DNA from: CAWAXW01 sp963786155
Lineage (GTDB): Bacteria > Actinomycetota > CADDZG01 > WHSQ01
DNA length: 64,000 nt
Assembly (NCBI GenBank): GCA_963786155.1
Contig: CAWAXW010000006.1
Coordinates: forward strand, 2,914,001 to 2,978,000
Direction: 5' to 3'
The notes below the pieces were generated by a model. The model made no database searches. It was not told where the DNA came from and saw only the letters and a program-made list of their open reading frames with translations. Positions within the stretch are counted from its first letter, which is position 1; each line of letters opens with the position of its first letter. Made by a program: the position numbers and the translations under genes. This document shows, in pieces, positions 1 through 8,263 of the stretch.

Positions 1-709
1 ATGGCTGCTTGCGGGATCGATCTGGGAGCCGACTCGGCCCTGCACGAAGTCGATTTCTTCACTTCACACGAGGCGCTGCTGCTGGGCTACGAGGAGGCGC
101 TCACTCGCCGAGACAGCCTGTCCGACGATTGGTACTGCTGCTCGGCTCATCTCCTCTGGGTCGGCGAACGCACGCGCGATCCGGCCGGAGCGCACGTGGA
201 GTTCCTTTCGGGGATCGAGAATCCGGTCGCGGTAAAGCTCGGGCCCGCCGCGACCGCGGATGACGTGCTCGAGCTAACGAAGCGTCTCAACCCGGACAAT
301 GAGCCCGGCCGGCTCACGCTCGTCACCCGCCTGGGCGTCGACAACGTTGAGGATGTCCTTCCCAAGCTGGTCGCCGCAGTGGAGAACGCCGGTTGTGAGG
401 TCACGTGGGTCTGTGACCCGATGCACGGCAACACCTTCCCGACATCGACCGGACGCAAGACCAGGCGCTTCAGCGACATCCTGGCCGAAATCACGTCGTT
501 CTTCGCCGTTCACAAGCGGTTGGGAACGGTGCCCGGAGGCATCCATCTCGAGATCACCTCCGAAGACGTGACGGAGTGTCTGGGAGGCTCCGAGGACATC
601 CTCGACTCCCAACTCGAGCAGCGATATCTGGCGCTCTGCGATCCTCGTCTCAACGCGCGTCAGTCCCTCGATCTTGCCTTCGACGTCGGAGAGATGCTGC
701 AGAGGCTAG
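1..709 (+). CDS. aroG: Class II DAHP synthase, C-terminal part
   Basis: Catalyses the first shikimate-pathway step, condensing phosphoenolpyruvate with erythrose 4-phosphate. The window opens inside the gene, so only about the last 235 codons are visible; family members are roughly 450-460 residues. Class II signatures are clear: SHEALLLGYE near residue 22, VAVKLGP near 76, RLTLVTRLG near 104, CDPMHGN near 138, GGIHLEITSEDVTECLGG near 180 and CDPRLNARQSLDLAF near the end. The open frame runs on to a stop at 970-972, but residues past about 235 are antisense to the convergent Rdx gene and do not resemble the family. A one-base shift just before 706 would end the protein at TAG 707-709, where relatives normally stop, so I place the end there. 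Confidence 0.9.
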
Positions 710-942
710 GAAGCCCGCGCCCGAACCTCTTTCAAGATCTCGTCGGGCTCCGCGTGACGGCCGGTTGCCTTCTTCGAGTAGACCAGGACGTCATCGACCG
801 TGACCTCGAACACGCCCCCGCCGGACGGGATGACCGTCAGATCCGAGATCTGGTGTTCGAACTCCTCCAGCAACCTCTCCGTCAGACCGACGGCTCTAGG
901 CGCATACCCTCACTTGGAGCAGTACTCGATCGAGATCTTCAT
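706..942 (-). CDS. Rdx/SelW-like protein with in-frame TGA (candidate selenoprotein)
   Basis: Reads ATG at 942-940, TAG at 708-706, 78 residues if the TGA at 912-910 (codon 11) is decoded. The start is MKISIEYCSK, then TGA, then GYAPRAVGLTERLLEEF. This is the SelW/Rdx thioredoxin-like fold, whose redox motif is C-x-x-C or C-x-x-U; the TGA sits exactly where the second Cys or selenocysteine belongs. Similarity continues after the TGA (SGGVFEV-type segment, then VYSKKATGR and EPDEILKEVRAR), so this is not a chance stop. A hairpin lies just downstream (separate entry). The gene is convergent with the DAHP synthase and the stops share CTAG. The Shine-Dalgarno is weak. Rdx proteins are small redox proteins of uncertain substrate. 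No selA, selB or tRNA-Sec lies in this window. A C-to-A base error in a TGC codon is the alternative. Confidence 0.75.
879..893 (-). promoter_or_regulatory. Candidate bacterial SECIS hairpin
   Basis: On the minus strand CCGTC-GGTCT-GACGG forms a 5-bp stem with a five-base loop GGUCU. The stem begins 16 nt after the TGA codon of the Rdx gene, inside its coding region, as bacterial SECIS elements do. Known bacterial SECIS hairpins place a G early in the apical loop; the E. coli fdhF element carries GGUCU there. The stem is short and no bulged U was confirmed. Confidence 0.55.
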
Positions 943-1022
943 GGAACAAGTCTAGTTCTGGTCTCTTGCTAAGGCCGTGGTCCTCCCTCACTATGTCCTC
1001 TGGGACAAAGGAGGCTTATTCG

Positions 1023-1668
1023 ATGCCATTTCTAATAATCGGCGGGATCATCGTCCTGCTCGGTGATCTTCGTGATCGTCACCTACAACCGGCTGGTGAA
1101 GCTGCGGAACCGGACCGAGGCCGGATGGTCGCAGATCGACGTGCAACTGAAGCGCCGTCACGACCTGATCCCGAACCTGGTCGAGACCGTGAAGGGATAC
1201 GCCTCCCACGAGCGCGAGGCCCTGGAAGCCGTCATCAAGGCGCGCCAGCAGGCGGTCGGAGCTTCGGGAGTCGAGAACCAGGCTCAGGCGGAGAACATGC
1301 TAACGGGGGCTTTGCGCCAATTGTTCGCGGTCGCCGAGGCGTACCCCGACCTCAAGGCCAACCAGAACTTCCTTGCACTACAGGAGGAGTTGAACGCAAC
1401 CGAGTCGCGGATCGCGTTCGCTCGGCAGTTCTACAACGAGCAGGTGCTCGCCTACGACAACGCTCTCGAGACCTTCCCCAGCAACCTGATCGGCGGGATG
1501 TTCAGCTTCAAGCCGAGCGCGTACTTCGAGGCGGAAGAGGCATCACGCGCGCCGGTGCAAGTCGACTTCGGACAAGGAAGCGGCACCGGCGCACCACCCG
1601 CAGCCACGCCACCTGCCGGAACTCCCCCGGCAGGCATACCACCGGCAGGAACGCCTCCAACCGCCTAG
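1023..1668 (+). CDS. lemA: LemA family protein
   Basis: Membrane-anchored helical protein of unknown biochemical role, often paired with HtpX-type proteases. The start ATG 1023 follows the strong site AAAGGAGG at 1007-1014. An N-terminal membrane segment is followed by the family hallmark RTEAGWSQIDVQLKRRHDLI, then LVETVKGYASHE, AENMLTGALRQLFAVAEAYP, NQNFLALQEEL and ARQFYNEQV. An extra G at 1062/1063 shifts frame between residues 13 and 14; without it the gene has 214 codons. The C-terminus is a low-complexity tail with repeated PPAG-T/I units. htpX follows 16 bases later, suggesting one operon. Confidence 0.9.
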
Positions 1669-1684
1669 TTACGCGGAGCACTAG

Positions 1685-2637
1685 ATGTACGAGCGGATCG
1701 CATCGAACGTCCGCAAGACGTGGCTGCTCATCTTCGTCTTCATCTGCATCGTCGCGGCTCTCGGCTTCGTGTTCGGGTACCTGACGGGGTACGGGCTATG
1801 GGGCCTCGGTATCGCGGTCGTTATCGCGATCGTGATGACTTGGGGCAGTCTACTTCAAGTCGGACAAGATCGCGCTGGCGGTGAGCCGTGCCAAACCTGC
1901 GGACGAGAACGAATACAGGCAACTGCACAACATCGTCGAGGGGCTCTCGCATCGCGGCCGGGATGCCGAAGCCGCGCGTGTACGTCGTCGATGACGCTGC
2001 CCCCAACGCATTTGCAACTGGACGGAATCCCGAGCACGCAGCGATCGCGGTCACGACCGGCCTGCTGGCGAGGATGGAGCGCGACGAGCTCGAAGGCGTG
2101 ATCGCTCACGAGCTGTCGCACGTGAAGAACCGAGACACCCTGGTCATGACGATCGCGGTGACACTCGTTGGGGTGGTCATGCTCCTCGCAGACATGTTGA
2201 TCCGAGCGTTATGGCTCGGTGGGGGGCGAAGGCGGGGCGGGGGGATCGGTGGCCCGGTCGCGATAGTCGGATTGGTGCTGATGGTCGCGGCTCCGCTGGT
2301 CGCGCAGCTCATGCAGTTCGCGATCTCGCGACGGCGAGAGTTCCTCGCCGACGTCGATGGGGTCAACCTCACCAGGCATCCCGAAGGGCTCATCGGAGCG
2401 CTCGAGAAGCTTCGGTCCGACCCGACCGTCGTGAGGACCGCGAGCCGTGCAACCGCTCACCTGTGGATCGAGTCGCCGATCCAACGGGTCGCAGGCGACG
2501 ATTCGAATGGGTCTGCGAAGGCCGGCGCCTTCATCAATCGGATGTTCGATACTCACCCGCCGCTAGACGACCGGATCGCGGCGTTGCGGTCGCTGGGTCT
2601 GGGAGGCACCACTCCCGGGCCGTCGGTTCAGGCCTGA
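1685..2637 (+). CDS. htpX: HtpX-like membrane zinc metalloprotease (M48)
   Basis: Integral-membrane endopeptidase implicated in quality control of membrane proteins. It starts with basic MYERIASNVRKT and two membrane segments in the first 55 residues. The zinc motif HELSH (IAHELSHVKNRDT) lies near residue 140, two further hydrophobic segments follow, then the third zinc ligand region RRREFLADVDGV and the C-terminal MFDTHPPLDDRIAAL. Two extra bases (T/C at 1849-1850 and C at 1950) break the frame between the membrane segments and the catalytic domain; removing them gives 316 residues, normal for the family. The end overlaps the convergent hydrolase by 10 bases through the palindrome TCAGGCCTGA. 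Confidence 0.9.
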
Positions 2638-3278
2638 ACCCAGCCGGTCGCCGCCCCGATCGCCTCGTCCCACGCAGCTTCGGTCGAGCGGCCCGAGGAC
2701 TTGCGGACCTTCAGCGAATGATCTCCGTCCTCGACGACGAAGACCTCCGCGTCGAGTGACCTCTCGTCGATCACCCGCTTCAGGGTGTCGAGCGGACAGA
2801 ACGGATCGCGCGTCCCCTCGATGAAGAGCATCGGGACGCCGACGTCGGCCAGGTGCTCGTCCCGCAATCTCTCGGGGCGGCCGGGCGGATGCAGGGGGTA
2901 TCCGAAGAACACGAGCCCGTCGCATCCGGTACCCGAAGCGGCGATATGGGACGCGATGCGTCCACCCATCGACTTCCCACCCAGGAAGAGCTTTGCCGGG
3001 GACTCGTTTGTGCGTATGTGCTCCACGACCTCGCGGTAGGTAGCCTCGAGGATCGGCTGGCGATCCGGCGACTTCTTCCCCACTTCTGTATAGGCGAAGT
3101 TGAAGCGGCAGACCCTGATGCCCGTCTTCCCGATGCCGGCCGCGACGTAGTCCATGAAGGGTGAGTCGATGCCGGCTCCCGCGCCGGGAGCGAGAACGAC
3201 GAGCGCGGCCGCATCCTTGGGCCCGTCGAACAGCGCCGAGACCGAACCGGCCGTCGTCTTAACCATCGTTGCGGTCAT
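2628..3278 (-). CDS. Alpha/beta hydrolase, KANL3/Tex30-like family
   Basis: Small alpha/beta-hydrolase-fold protein (216 residues) of the group resembling eukaryotic KANL3/Tex30 and bacterial dienelactone-hydrolase relatives. The substrate is unknown. The N-terminal strand reads ALVVLAPGAGAGIDSPFM. The nucleophile elbow is GGKSMGGR (Ser near residue 100). The acid region is FIEGTRDPFCP near 150 and the His is in EDGDHSLKV near 185, giving a plausible complete catalytic triad. ATG 3278 was chosen over an upstream in-frame codon because family similarity begins there. It lies between two plus-strand operons and overlaps htpX convergently. Confidence 0.8.
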   Translation of the reverse strand: MTATMVKTTAGSVSALFDGPKDAAALVVLAPGAGAGIDSPFMDYVAAGIGKTGIRVCRFNFAYTEVGKKSPDRQPILEATYREVVEHIRTNESPAKLFLGGKSMGGRIASHIAASGTGCDGLVFFGYPLHPPGRPERLRDEHLADVGVPMLFIEGTRDPFCPLDTLKRVIDERSLDAEVFVVEDGDHSLKVRKSSGRSTEAAWDEAIGAATGWVQA

Positions 3279-3342
3279 GAGTCCTCTTATACTCCGCGCG
3301 CACTCGCACCGCCGCACCGCGCCGTACCGCAAGGGAGACGCT

Positions 3343-5477
3343 TTGGTCGAGAAGATCCTGATGACGGTACTGATCCTGGCCTCGCTGGGCGCCTTCGCGC
3401 TCAGGTCACGCGATCTGGTCGGCTACCTCAACCTCGGGCGGCCGGACAACCGGAAGCCGATCAACGTGGGGCGCAAGCTGAAGGACCAGATCGTGGTGGT
3501 GCTGGGTCAGCGAAAGCTTCTCCAATGGACGGTCCCCGGCGTCATGCACTTCTTCATCTTCTGGGGATTCGTCATTCTGTTCACGACCATCGTCGAGGCC
3601 TTCGGCGCGGTCTATCAGGAGGGGTTCCACATTCCCCTGATCGGTCAGTGGGGGCCGCTCGGCGCGTTGCAGGACTTCTTCGTAGTGGCCGTTCTTCTGG
3701 GCATCTCGATCGCGTTCGCGATCCGCAAGGTGGAGCGTCCGGGCCGCTTCCGCGGCTCTCATTTGAAAGAAGCCGACTACATCTTGTTCGCCATCGCCGG
3801 CATCATGATCACGATCCTGTTGACCCGCGCGGCCGAGATCTCCCTCGGGCACTTCCCGTACGACACGGCTTGGACCCCGGTCTCGGATGCCGTCGCCCAA
3901 CTATTCGAGGGTCTCTCCCTCGAAGCGCGCGAGGCATTCGACACCGTCTTCCTATGGTGGCATTCCCTGATCATCCTGGGATTCCTCGTGTACCTGACGT
4001 ACTCCAAGCACCTGCACATCATCACGTCCGGAGCCAACGTCTTGTTCACGTCCGAGCGACCGAAGGGCGCTCTCAAGCCGATGCACATCGATCTCGAAGC
4101 GATGTCCGAAGACGACACGTTCGGCGCCTCCAAGATCACGGACCTCACATGGAAACAGCTCCTTGACGGGATGACCTGTACGGAGTGCGGACGCTGCCAG
4201 ATCGCAGTGTCCCGCATGGAACACGGGTAAGCCCCTGTCTCCGAAGCTGCTGATCATGGACATCCGCGACGCGCTGTTCGCGACATGGACCTCAGCTTCT
4301 CGCGGCAAAGCGCGAGAGCGAAGAGGCGTTCGCCGCGGCCGTCGCCGAGACGGTAGAGCTGAACCCAACCGTCGTCGAGGACGAAGTCATCTGGGATTGC
4401 ACGACTTGTGGAGCATGCGTTCAGGCGTGTCCGGTGAACATCGAGCACATCGATTCGATCATCGACATGCGTCGCAACCTCGTGATGGGCGAGTCGCGGT
4501 TCCCGCGCGAGATGCAGAGCGCGATGCAGAGCCTCGAGACGACGGGCAACCCGTGGGGGCAGGCTCCTCAGGCAAGGCTCGACTGGACGAAGGGGACCTC
4601 GAAGCAGGAAGCGCTCGAGATCCCCCACATCTCCGACGCTCCGGATGCCGAGGTCCTTTTCTGGGTCGGATGCGCGGGAGCGTTCGATGACAGGAACAAA
4701 AAGGTCGTCTACGACTTCGCCAAGCTGATGCAGCTCGCCGGCATCAAGTTCGCCGTTCTCGGCCCAGACGAGAACTGCACCGGCGATCCCGCCCGCAGGA
4801 TGGGGGCCGAGTACATCTTCCAGATGCTCGCCGAGCAGAACATCGAGACGCTCAAGCAGCACGAAGTGAAGAAGATCGTCACCACATGCCCCCACTGCTT
4901 CAACACGATCTTTAACGAGTACCCGCAGTTCGGCGGGTCCTTCGAGGTCATCCATCACACCGAGTACCTCGCGCAGCTCGTCCGGGAAGGACGCCTGCGG
5001 CCCGAAGGTTCGATCCCCGAGACGATCACGTATCACGACCCCTGCTACCTCGCGCGTCACAACGACGTTTGGGAAGGGGCGCGGGAAGTGGTCGAGGCGA
5101 TCCCGGGGACCGAGTACCAGGAGCTCCATCGCCACGGGCACACCACGTTCTGCTGCGGGGCAGGTGGCGCACGGATGTGGATGGAAGAGCGCATGGGCAA
5201 GAAGATGAACACCGAACGCACCGACGAGGCTCTGGCCTCCGCGTCGGACACACTCGCTGTCGGTTGTCCCTTCTGCAACGTCATGCTCTCCGATGGCGTT
5301 ACCGAACGCCATGCAAGTGACCGCATGAACGTGCAGGACATCGCGCAGATCCTGCTGGCGTCGATGGAATACCGCGTGCCCGAAGCACCGGAATCGTCGA
5401 ATGGGAACGGCAACGGGAACGGACACAAGGCGGCGGCCGGGAACGGGCAGGACCCAGCGGCCACGCCCGACGAGTAG
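3343..5477 (+). CDS. Membrane (Fe-S)-binding oxidoreductase, heterodisulfide-reductase-like
   Basis: About 710 residues. The N-terminal third is a polytopic membrane domain resembling nitrate reductase gamma (cytochrome b-type) subunits, with several conserved His-bearing helices (PGVMHFFIFWGF, WWHSLIILGFLVYLTY). Next are two ferredoxin-type clusters: TECGRCQSQCP near residue 290 and CTTCGACVQACP near 350. The C-terminal part has two CCG-type domains (WVGCAG, CPHCFNTIF, HDPCYLARHN, FCCGAGGARMW), as in HdrB/GlpC-type proteins. It probably passes electrons between the quinone pool and a soluble flavoprotein; the partner is unknown. Extra A residues at 4201 and 4283 split the frame around the first cluster. 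The start is TTG 3343 behind AAGGGAG. The tail is an NG-rich linker. Confidence 0.85.
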
Positions 5478-6197
5478 GTGGAGCTCGAGGCCTACCTCGC
5501 AGCCATAGAGCGCGACGCCTCTGCACTCGCGCAGGCTGCCGAGGGACGGCTCGATCGGGAGGTTCCCACTTGTCCCGGCTGGGACCTTGCCGAGCTCGTG
5601 TGGCACACGGGCGAGGTCCATGACTTCTGGCGCCAGATCGCGAAAGGGCCCCTCTTACATCCCGCCGAAGCCAAACCGACGGAGCGGCCGGACGGCGAAG
5701 AGCTCGTCAGCTGGTTTCGAGAAGGCGTGGTCGAGTTGACGCGGGTTCTGGCGGGACTCGATCCGGAGACACGGCTTTGGACGTGGGCGCCTCAGAAGAA
5801 CGGGGCTTTCATCCCTCGGCGGATGGCACAGGAGACCGCGGTTCATTCATGGGACGCGCACCGCGCGTCGGGTAGTCCCTCCCCGATCGAGCCGCAATTG
5901 GCAGCAGATGGCATCGACGAGTTCCTAACGGTCTTCCTTCCCGCAAGCCGAGCTCGGCTGATCGGTGACCACTCCGCGCATGTTCATTGCACCGACGTCG
6001 ACGGCGAGTGGACCATCCAAGTGAACGAGGGGGACGTGGAGGTCACTAGAGAGCATGCCAAGGGGGCCGTGGCTCTGCGCGGCGCGGCCTCCGATCTTCT
6101 CCTGGTCTTGTGGCGGCGCCTGCCCGCGGACACGGTCGAGGTCCACGGCGACCCGGATAACGTCCAAGCGTTCTTAGCCCTCGCCGATCTGGAATAG
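5478..6197 (+). CDS. Maleylpyruvate isomerase family mycothiol-dependent enzyme
   Basis: 239-residue protein of the MDMPI/DinB-like superfamily, in which a four-helix bundle binds a metal and mycothiol acts as thiol cofactor. Family features: CPGWDLAELVWHTGEVHDFW near residue 32, AVHSWDAHRA near 120 and a C-terminal alpha/beta domain with GAASDLLLVLWRR near 200. It begins with GTG directly after the stop of the iron-sulfur oxidoreductase, so the two are probably cotranscribed and translationally coupled. The reaction cannot be told from sequence; family names derive from one member. Mycothiol dependence points to Actinomycetota. Confidence 0.85.
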   Translation: MELEAYLAAIERDASALAQAAEGRLDREVPTCPGWDLAELVWHTGEVHDFWRQIAKGPLLHPAEAKPTERPDGEELVSWFREGVVELTRVLAGLDPETRLWTWAPQKNGAFIPRRMAQETAVHSWDAHRASGSPSPIEPQLAADGIDEFLTVFLPASRARLIGDHSAHVHCTDVDGEWTIQVNEGDVEVTREHAKGAVALRGAASDLLLVLWRRLPADTVEVHGDPDNVQAFLALADLE

Positions 6198-6240
6198 CCG
6201 GTATAGAGATGTCGGGATCCAACTCGAGGAAGGGGAGACG

Positions 6241-6399
6241 GTGGGAGCAGATCACTACGAGACCGAGGTGAACCGCGGGGACCTCAACATGAGGTCGTTC
6301 ACGAGGACCTTGAACGACCGCTTCGACAAGGGCTGGCGGCTGGCTTTCGTGTTCGAGCAGAGTGGCAACACGATCACCGTGTGGGAGAAGCGCGCCTAG
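6241..6399 (+). CDS. Small hypothetical protein (52 aa), DUF4177-like
   Basis: A short frame starting GTG 6241 behind GAGGAAGGGGAG and ending TAG 6397-6399. It reads MGADHYETEVNRGD, then LNDRFDKGWRLAFVFEQ, then ITVWEKRA. The pattern of an N-terminal strand, a helix with KGWRL and a C-terminal strand resembles DUF4177-type small proteins, which is a family guess. It lies 43 bases after the mycothiol enzyme on the same strand and its stop overlaps the stop of the convergent TetR gene. The strong ribosome-binding site and balanced composition favour a real gene. Confidence 0.6.
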   Translation: MGADHYETEVNRGDLNMRSFTRTLNDRFDKGWRLAFVFEQSGNTITVWEKRA

Positions 6400-7028
6400 C
6401 TGGCTAGGAGCCCCTCGAGCTGGACGTCGAGGCTGAACTCGATGAGCTCATCGACGTCTCCCCACTCGAAGGCGGGGAAGGTGATCAGTAACGACGTGAG
6501 CCCGTGCACCCCTGCCCATAGGGAAAGCGAGGCCTGAAGGGGGTCGACGTCCGAGAACTCTCCCGAGCGAACGCATCGGTCGACGGCCTCAACGAGGTGC
6601 ATGAAGCAGGACCTGGCCGCGTCCAACTCGGGCGCGTCCAAGGGGTGCTCGGTCCGAGTCAACGTCAGGAGCCGGTAGACCTCGGGATTCTTCATCCCGA
6701 ACTCGATGTAGGCGCGCCCCATCAGCAGCAATGACTCGAGGGGATCGTCGGAGCGCGCCCCTGCCTCCTCGATCCAGGCATCAAACTCGGCGAAACGCCG
6801 GCTACACACCTCGTTCATCAGCTTGGTTTTGTCGGACCAGTGCATGTAGATGGCCGGAGGAGTACACCCGGCCGCATCCGAGATCGCCCGGATGGATACC
6901 TTGCTCTCGTCCCCCGCCTCCCGAAGAAGGCGCTCCGCGGCCTGGACGATCAGCTCTTTGAGTTTCTCCCCTTCGCCCCGCCTCGCCCGGTGCCGCGGCG
7001 CCGCAGGCGTCTGAGCCGTCCGTCCCAA
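6396..7028 (-). CDS. TetR/AcrR family transcriptional regulator
   Basis: 210 residues. The N-terminal DNA-binding domain follows a basic leader: LIVQAAERLLREAGDESKVSIRAI, then DAAGCTPPAIYMHWSDK (recognition-helix region, residues about 45-70). The C-terminal ligand domain carries a TetR_C-like segment (AYIEFGMKNPEVYRLL, ASLSLWAGVHGL). Its ligand is unknown. An exact inverted repeat lies just upstream of the start and probably is its own operator. The neighbouring minus-strand DinB-like gene lies on the far side of that operator. Confidence 0.9.
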   Translation of the reverse strand: MGRTAQTPAAPRHRARRGEGEKLKELIVQAAERLLREAGDESKVSIRAISDAAGCTPPAIYMHWSDKTKLMNEVCSRRFAEFDAWIEEAGARSDDPLESLLLMGRAYIEFGMKNPEVYRLLTLTRTEHPLDAPELDAARSCFMHLVEAVDRCVRSGEFSDVDPLQASLSLWAGVHGLTSLLITFPAFEWGDVDELIEFSLDVQLEGLLAS

Positions 7029-7055
7029 GCTGTCTCCCCGATCGGGTGTTAACGT

Positions 7056-7082
7056 CGTTAAGTTACTACCACTAACTTAACG
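7056..7082. promoter_or_regulatory. Palindromic operator upstream of the TetR gene
   Basis: Perfect 10-bp inverted repeat CGTTAAGTTA ... TAACTTAACG with a 7-base spacer, 28 bases upstream of the TetR start. It overlaps the last codons and stop of the DinB-like gene. Arm length and position fit autoregulation by the adjacent TetR protein, which is an inference. Confidence 0.6.
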
Positions 7083-7638
7083 ATGTAAAGCCTAAAGGTG
7101 AAGAAGGGCCTTGGGTGATGGCGGCGATCGTTTGCTCGAGCTGTTTGAGATGCGCGAGGTCGTGTCCGGCGATCAGCTGAACAGCCAGCTCGAAGCTCTC
7201 GGGTCCCCGCTCCGAGTGGTGGCCGACCTTGCTCCATTCCGAGCGGGGCGTGCCCTCCACGAGGGCGACGTTCGCCCGTCGGAGTGCGGTGAAGGCCTCG
7301 AGCAGATCGCCGAACGGGGGCCGCGCCAGGGTGGTCCATGCGTCCTGATCGTATCCGGGGTAGGCGGAGTCGGGCTGGCCCAGGGTGAGTCTCCATCGGA
7401 AGCCGGCGACCACCTCGCCGTTGAAGAAATGGGCAAGCAACTCCTCGACCGACCACTCGCCCGGCTCGGGGGCGCGAGTAAGAGCGGCGTCGTCGAGGGC
7501 AGCGGTCGCCTGGGCGAACTCGATCGGCGTCGCGGCGAGGACCTCGACCGGGTCGAGCCCACCCAGCAGCGCGAGAAGTGCCTGCTGATATGCCTCCGGT
7601 TCGGTGACCGGGTCCGGAGCAACGATCCGCTCTTCCAT
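7072..7638 (-). CDS. DinB-like four-helix-bundle protein
   Basis: 188 residues. Two likely metal-binding sites are visible: EWSVEELLAHFFNGEVV near residue 55 and the C-terminal HDLAHLKQLEQT near 165, matching the His triad of DinB_2-type putative metalloenzymes. Function is unknown; relatives include thiol-dependent transferases. The start ATG 7638 overlaps the stop of dcd (TGATG), so translation is probably coupled. I start here rather than at an upstream ATG because the preceding codons are antisense-frame dcd sequence. Confidence 0.75.
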   Translation of the reverse strand: MEERIVAPDPVTEPEAYQQALLALLGGLDPVEVLAATPIEFAQATAALDDAALTRAPEPGEWSVEELLAHFFNGEVVAGFRWRLTLGQPDSAYPGYDQDAWTTLARPPFGDLLEAFTALRRANVALVEGTPRSEWSKVGHHSERGPESFELAVQLIAGHDLAHLKQLEQTIAAITQGPSSPLGFTSLS

Positions 7639-8204
7639 CAGTCCTTGAAGTTCTCGAAGTAGCGCGATGCGGTCGGGCCCCTCTGACCCTGGTACTTCGA
7701 TCCGACCTTGTCGCTGCCGTAGGGGCTCTCGGCCTCCGACGACATCTTGTAGAAGCTGATCTGGCCGATCTTCATGCCCGGGTAGATGGTGATCGGAAGG
7801 TTCGCGACGTTGCTGAGCTCGAGCGTCAGGTGACCCTGGAAACCGCAATCAACGAAGCCGGCCGTTGAGTGGATGAGCAGCCCCAGCCGGCCGAGACTCG
7901 ACTTCCCTTCTAGCCGGGCAACGAGGTCGTCCGGCAGGTGCACGTACTCACGGGTGGACCCGAGCACGAACTCACCGGGGTGAAGGATGAAAGCCTCTTC
8001 ATCTTCGACCTCGACCAATTCCGTTAGGTCGGGCATCGGCTGTTTGACGTCGATGAATGGGTAGCGATGGTTGTGGAACGTGCGGAAGAACCGGTCCACT
8101 CGGAGGTCGATGCTCGAGGGCTGCACGTCGTCGAAGTCGAAGGGCTCGATCCCGATGCGTCCGGCCTTGATCGCCTCGACGATGTCACGATCGGACAGGA
8201 TCAT
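7638..8204 (-). CDS. dcd: dCTP deaminase (probably dUMP-forming)
   Basis: Makes deoxyuridine nucleotides for thymidylate synthesis. 188 residues, full length. It begins MILSDRDIVEAI and contains QPSSIDLRV near residue 30, EGKSSLGRLGLLIHSTAGF near 100, CGFQGHLTLELSN near 120 and the C-terminal YQGQRGPTASR lid. Actinobacterial members of this trimeric family are usually bifunctional, converting dCTP directly to dUMP; this length and the HSTAGF segment fit that subgroup. No separate dut was seen here. It is followed by the coupled DinB-like gene. Confidence 0.93.
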   Translation of the reverse strand: MILSDRDIVEAIKAGRIGIEPFDFDDVQPSSIDLRVDRFFRTFHNHRYPFIDVKQPMPDLTELVEVEDEEAFILHPGEFVLGSTREYVHLPDDLVARLEGKSSLGRLGLLIHSTAGFVDCGFQGHLTLELSNVANLPITIYPGMKIGQISFYKMSSEAESPYGSDKVGSKYQGQRGPTASRYFENFKD

Positions 8205-8263
8205 CGCGGCAGTCTAACTACAGCCCGGGCTGGACAAAGGGTCTGCCCTCCTAGACTTAGCCG

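Noticed and set aside
709..972. In-frame extension of DAHP synthase to a stop at 970-972
   Set aside because: The extra 85 residues are the antisense of the Rdx gene and do not match the family C-terminus.
4254..5621. 455-codon minus-strand frame over the iron-sulfur oxidoreductase
   Set aside because: Antisense of a gene with obvious cysteine clusters; no recognisable protein features.
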